Of a stretch of DNA of 17,433 bases, positions 16,020 through 17,433 are shown piece by piece. Origin of the DNA: JAVVTQ01 sp036653595. GTDB lineage: Bacteria; Bacillota; Clostridia; Oscillospirales; Ruminococcaceae. The position numbers were made by a program, and so were the translations under genes. Numbering within the stretch: position 1 is the first letter of the stretch; each line of letters opens with the position of its first letter. The stretch is taken from assembly GCA_036653595.1 (NCBI GenBank), contig JAVVTQ010000033.1, positions 1 to 17,433 of the forward strand, given 5' to 3'. Under the pieces are notes generated by a model. The model saw nothing but the letters and a program-made list of their open reading frames with translations, was not told the DNA's origin and made no database searches.

Positions 16020-17255
16020 GTGAAAAGAAAAAGCGGCGCATATGTAAAAAAGCCCAACAGATTTCTATACTGGCTTGCAATAAAAGCTGTATACCCTTTT
16101 TTGCGTACAAAATACAATGTGAAAATAGATAAATCAGAGCTTGATGGAATCAAAGCTCCTGTACTTGTGCTTTCAAATCATCAGAGCAATATCGATTTTC
16201 TGATTGCTGCCATAGCTCTGTATCCGATAAAGCTCAACTTCCTCGTCACGACTTATTTCTTTCATCAAAGTCAGCTGAAGTGGATGCTCGACACGATGGG
16301 ATGCATCCCCAAAAAGCAGTTTATTCCCGATGTTCATTCGATAAAACAAATGCTTGCAGTCTGCGAGCGCGGCGACAGCATAGGCATTTTTCCCGAGGGA
16401 CAGGTATGCTATACGGGAGAAACGTGCGACATAGACGCCAGCATAGGAAAGCTTGTCAAGAAGCTGGGTCTTACCACGGTCACCGTCTCCATACGCGGGA
16501 ATCACCTGACTATGCCCAAGTGGGGCGCCGGAATTACGGAAATCGGAAAGGTTGAGGCGAAGGCGTGCGTTATGATGACCTCCGACGAGATTTTGGAGAG
16601 CTCAGTCGAGGAGATAAACAAAAAAATACACGGTGCGCTGGAGTACAACGAATATGAATGGCAGCGAAAGACCATGGCTGAGTGCAAAAAAGGGCGTACG
16701 GCACAGCGTCTCGAAACAATTTTGCACCGCTGTCCCTTCTGCGGGACTGACTTTGCCATGCAATCGGACAAGAACATTCTATTCTGCGAAAAATGCGGGT
16801 ATTCCGTGCGGCGCAACAGTTATGGCTTCTTTGAAAAAAATTGTGACAGAGATGTTGTTTTTGACAATCCTGTCGACTGGTATCACATGCAGCGCGATGA
16901 AATAGAGCGCGAAATCGATGGGGGAAAGCTTCCGTTTGTGAGCAAATGCAATGTCTATCACACGGTGGAGGGGCATCATGGCTATACACTTTGCGGCGAG
17001 GGTGTGATGTCGCTGGACAAAAATGGATTGCACATGGTAGGAGATGAGAACGGGAGGCCGATTGAAAGCATCACACTTCTTGAGAGGCAGTCCAATCTCG
17101 CGCACAATGCGCCATTATGTGCGGTCGACATTCACGGCGAGGGAGAGAACTATGCTTTTGAGCCTGACGACGGAAGAAAAATGATAAAGTTTGTTGAGAT
17201 GTACGCGTGTCTTCACAAAAGAAACAAAGCAGAGAAAGAGCAGCGCCGCCATTGA
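16020..17255 (+). CDS. PlsC-type acyltransferase with zinc ribbon and C-terminal domain
   Basis: The 411-residue product begins with a lysophospholipid acyltransferase domain (about 15-205): the catalytic NHQSNID (53-59, His54 and Asp59), block II GCIPKKQF (94-101) and substrate-binding FPEG (124-127). Such enzymes move an acyl chain onto a lysophospholipid at the membrane. A zinc ribbon follows, CPFC (238-241) and CEKC (256-259), then a domain (about 285-400) with GYTLCGEGVMSLDKNGLHMVG that could be a PH/GRAM-like beta barrel. Simple PlsC proteins are about 200-250 residues, so this is a fusion. The start is GTG 16020 with GGAGG at 16006-16010; an in-frame GTG at 15969 falls in the promoter. 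It is divergent from the flavoprotein gene. Its last codons lie inside the terminator stem. Confidence 0.88.
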   Translation: MKRKSGAYVKKPNRFLYWLAIKAVYPFLRTKYNVKIDKSELDGIKAPVLVLSNHQSNIDFLIAAIALYPIKLNFLVTTYFFHQSQLKWMLDTMGCIPKKQFIPDVHSIKQMLAVCERGDSIGIFPEGQVCYTGETCDIDASIGKLVKKLGLTTVTVSIRGNHLTMPKWGAGITEIGKVEAKACVMMTSDEILESSVEEINKKIHGALEYNEYEWQRKTMAECKKGRTAQRLETILHRCPFCGTDFAMQSDKNILFCEKCGYSVRRNSYGFFEKNCDRDVVFDNPVDWYHMQRDEIEREIDGGKLPFVSKCNVYHTVEGHHGYTLCGEGVMSLDKNGLHMVGDENGRPIESITLLERQSNLAHNAPLCAVDIHGEGENYAFEPDDGRKMIKFVEMYACLHKRNKAEKEQRRH

Positions 17256-17273
17256 GCGGCGCTGTTTTTTTTT
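17241..17273 (+). terminator. Rho-independent terminator overlapping the acyltransferase end
   Basis: A perfect 9-bp GC-rich stem (CAGCGCCGC, loop CATTGA, GCGGCGCTG) is followed by nine T residues (17265-17273). The TGA stop of the acyltransferase gene (17253-17255) lies in the loop, so the final residues QRRH are encoded by the left arm. Confidence 0.92.
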
Positions 17274-17298
17274 AAATTTGGAAAATGGATCGGATCAA

Positions 17299-17410
17299 GG
17301 TCAAAGGCTTTTAAATTAGGGGTCAAGGGCTTTTAGGTCAAGGGCTTTAGGTCAAGGGCTTTAGGTCAAGGGCTTTTAAATTAAGGACAAGGGCTTAAGG
17401 TCAAAGGCTT
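17299..17410. repeat. Degenerate array of GGTCAAGGGCTT units
   Basis: Seven units begin at 17299, 17321, 17336, 17350, 17364, 17385 and 17399, each GGTCAAGGGCTT or a one-base variant (GGTCAAAGGCTT, GGACAAGGGCTT), separated by TTA, TAA or TTAAATTA-type fillers. Starts are 22, 15, 14, 14, 21 and 14 bases apart, close to multiples of seven. The sequence after it (GTCAGGGACTAAGGGGAC) runs off the window, so the element may continue. No coding frame is supported. Confidence 0.85.
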
Positions 17411-17433
17411 ATATTGTCAGGGACTAAGGGGAC

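Overview
The window looks like the replication-origin region of a Bacillota chromosome, most likely a Clostridia lineage. The core order dnaA - dnaN - yaaA (S4) - recF - remB (DUF370) - gyrB - gyrA, all on the + strand, is the Firmicutes origin cluster. Shine-Dalgarno sites are strong, TTG and GTG starts are common (5 of 13 genes), Ile is often coded by ATA, and lipoprotein signals are of the Gram-positive type. No species can be named from the sequence alone. GC content is intermediate by eye.

Left arm (1-2633): two terminators facing opposite ways (11-44 on +, 112-145 on -) close off the left edge. Three minus-strand genes follow: a six-helix membrane protein of unknown role, a GtrA-family membrane protein, and a lipoprotein resembling the N-terminal part of SurA/PrsA chaperones. 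The rpmH/rnpA genes often found beside dnaA are not here.

Divergent gap 2634-2912: back-to-back promoters for the lipoprotein and dnaA, an AT-rich tract, a 12-bp palindrome and repeated TTGTGTGAA 9-mers. This is the best place for oriC, yet I see no consensus DnaA box in it.

Replication block (2913-13132): DnaA initiator, beta clamp, S4 RNA-binding protein, RecF, RemB-like regulator, GyrB, two small YcxB-like membrane proteins, and GyrA with a long acidic tail. dnaN/yaaA, yaaA/recF and the two membrane-protein genes overlap by a few bases, which suggests coupled translation.

Right arm (13133-17433): seven perfect copies of a 12-bp repeat, a small lipoprotein, a bidirectional terminator, a minus-strand exported flavoprotein (FMN-binding plus FAD domains) and, divergent from it, a PlsC-type acyltransferase fused to a zinc ribbon and an extra C-terminal domain. 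The window ends in a second, degenerate repeat array sharing a core with the first. There is no gene-free stretch longer than 300 bases. I saw no rRNA, tRNA, CRISPR array, transposase or prophage gene.

Most of the window is ordinary core-genome content. The items worth a second look are the unusual DnaA DNA-recognition motif together with the missing boxes and the TTGTGTGAA repeats, the two related repeat arrays, the acyltransferase fusion, and the membrane-protein pair lying between the gyrase genes.
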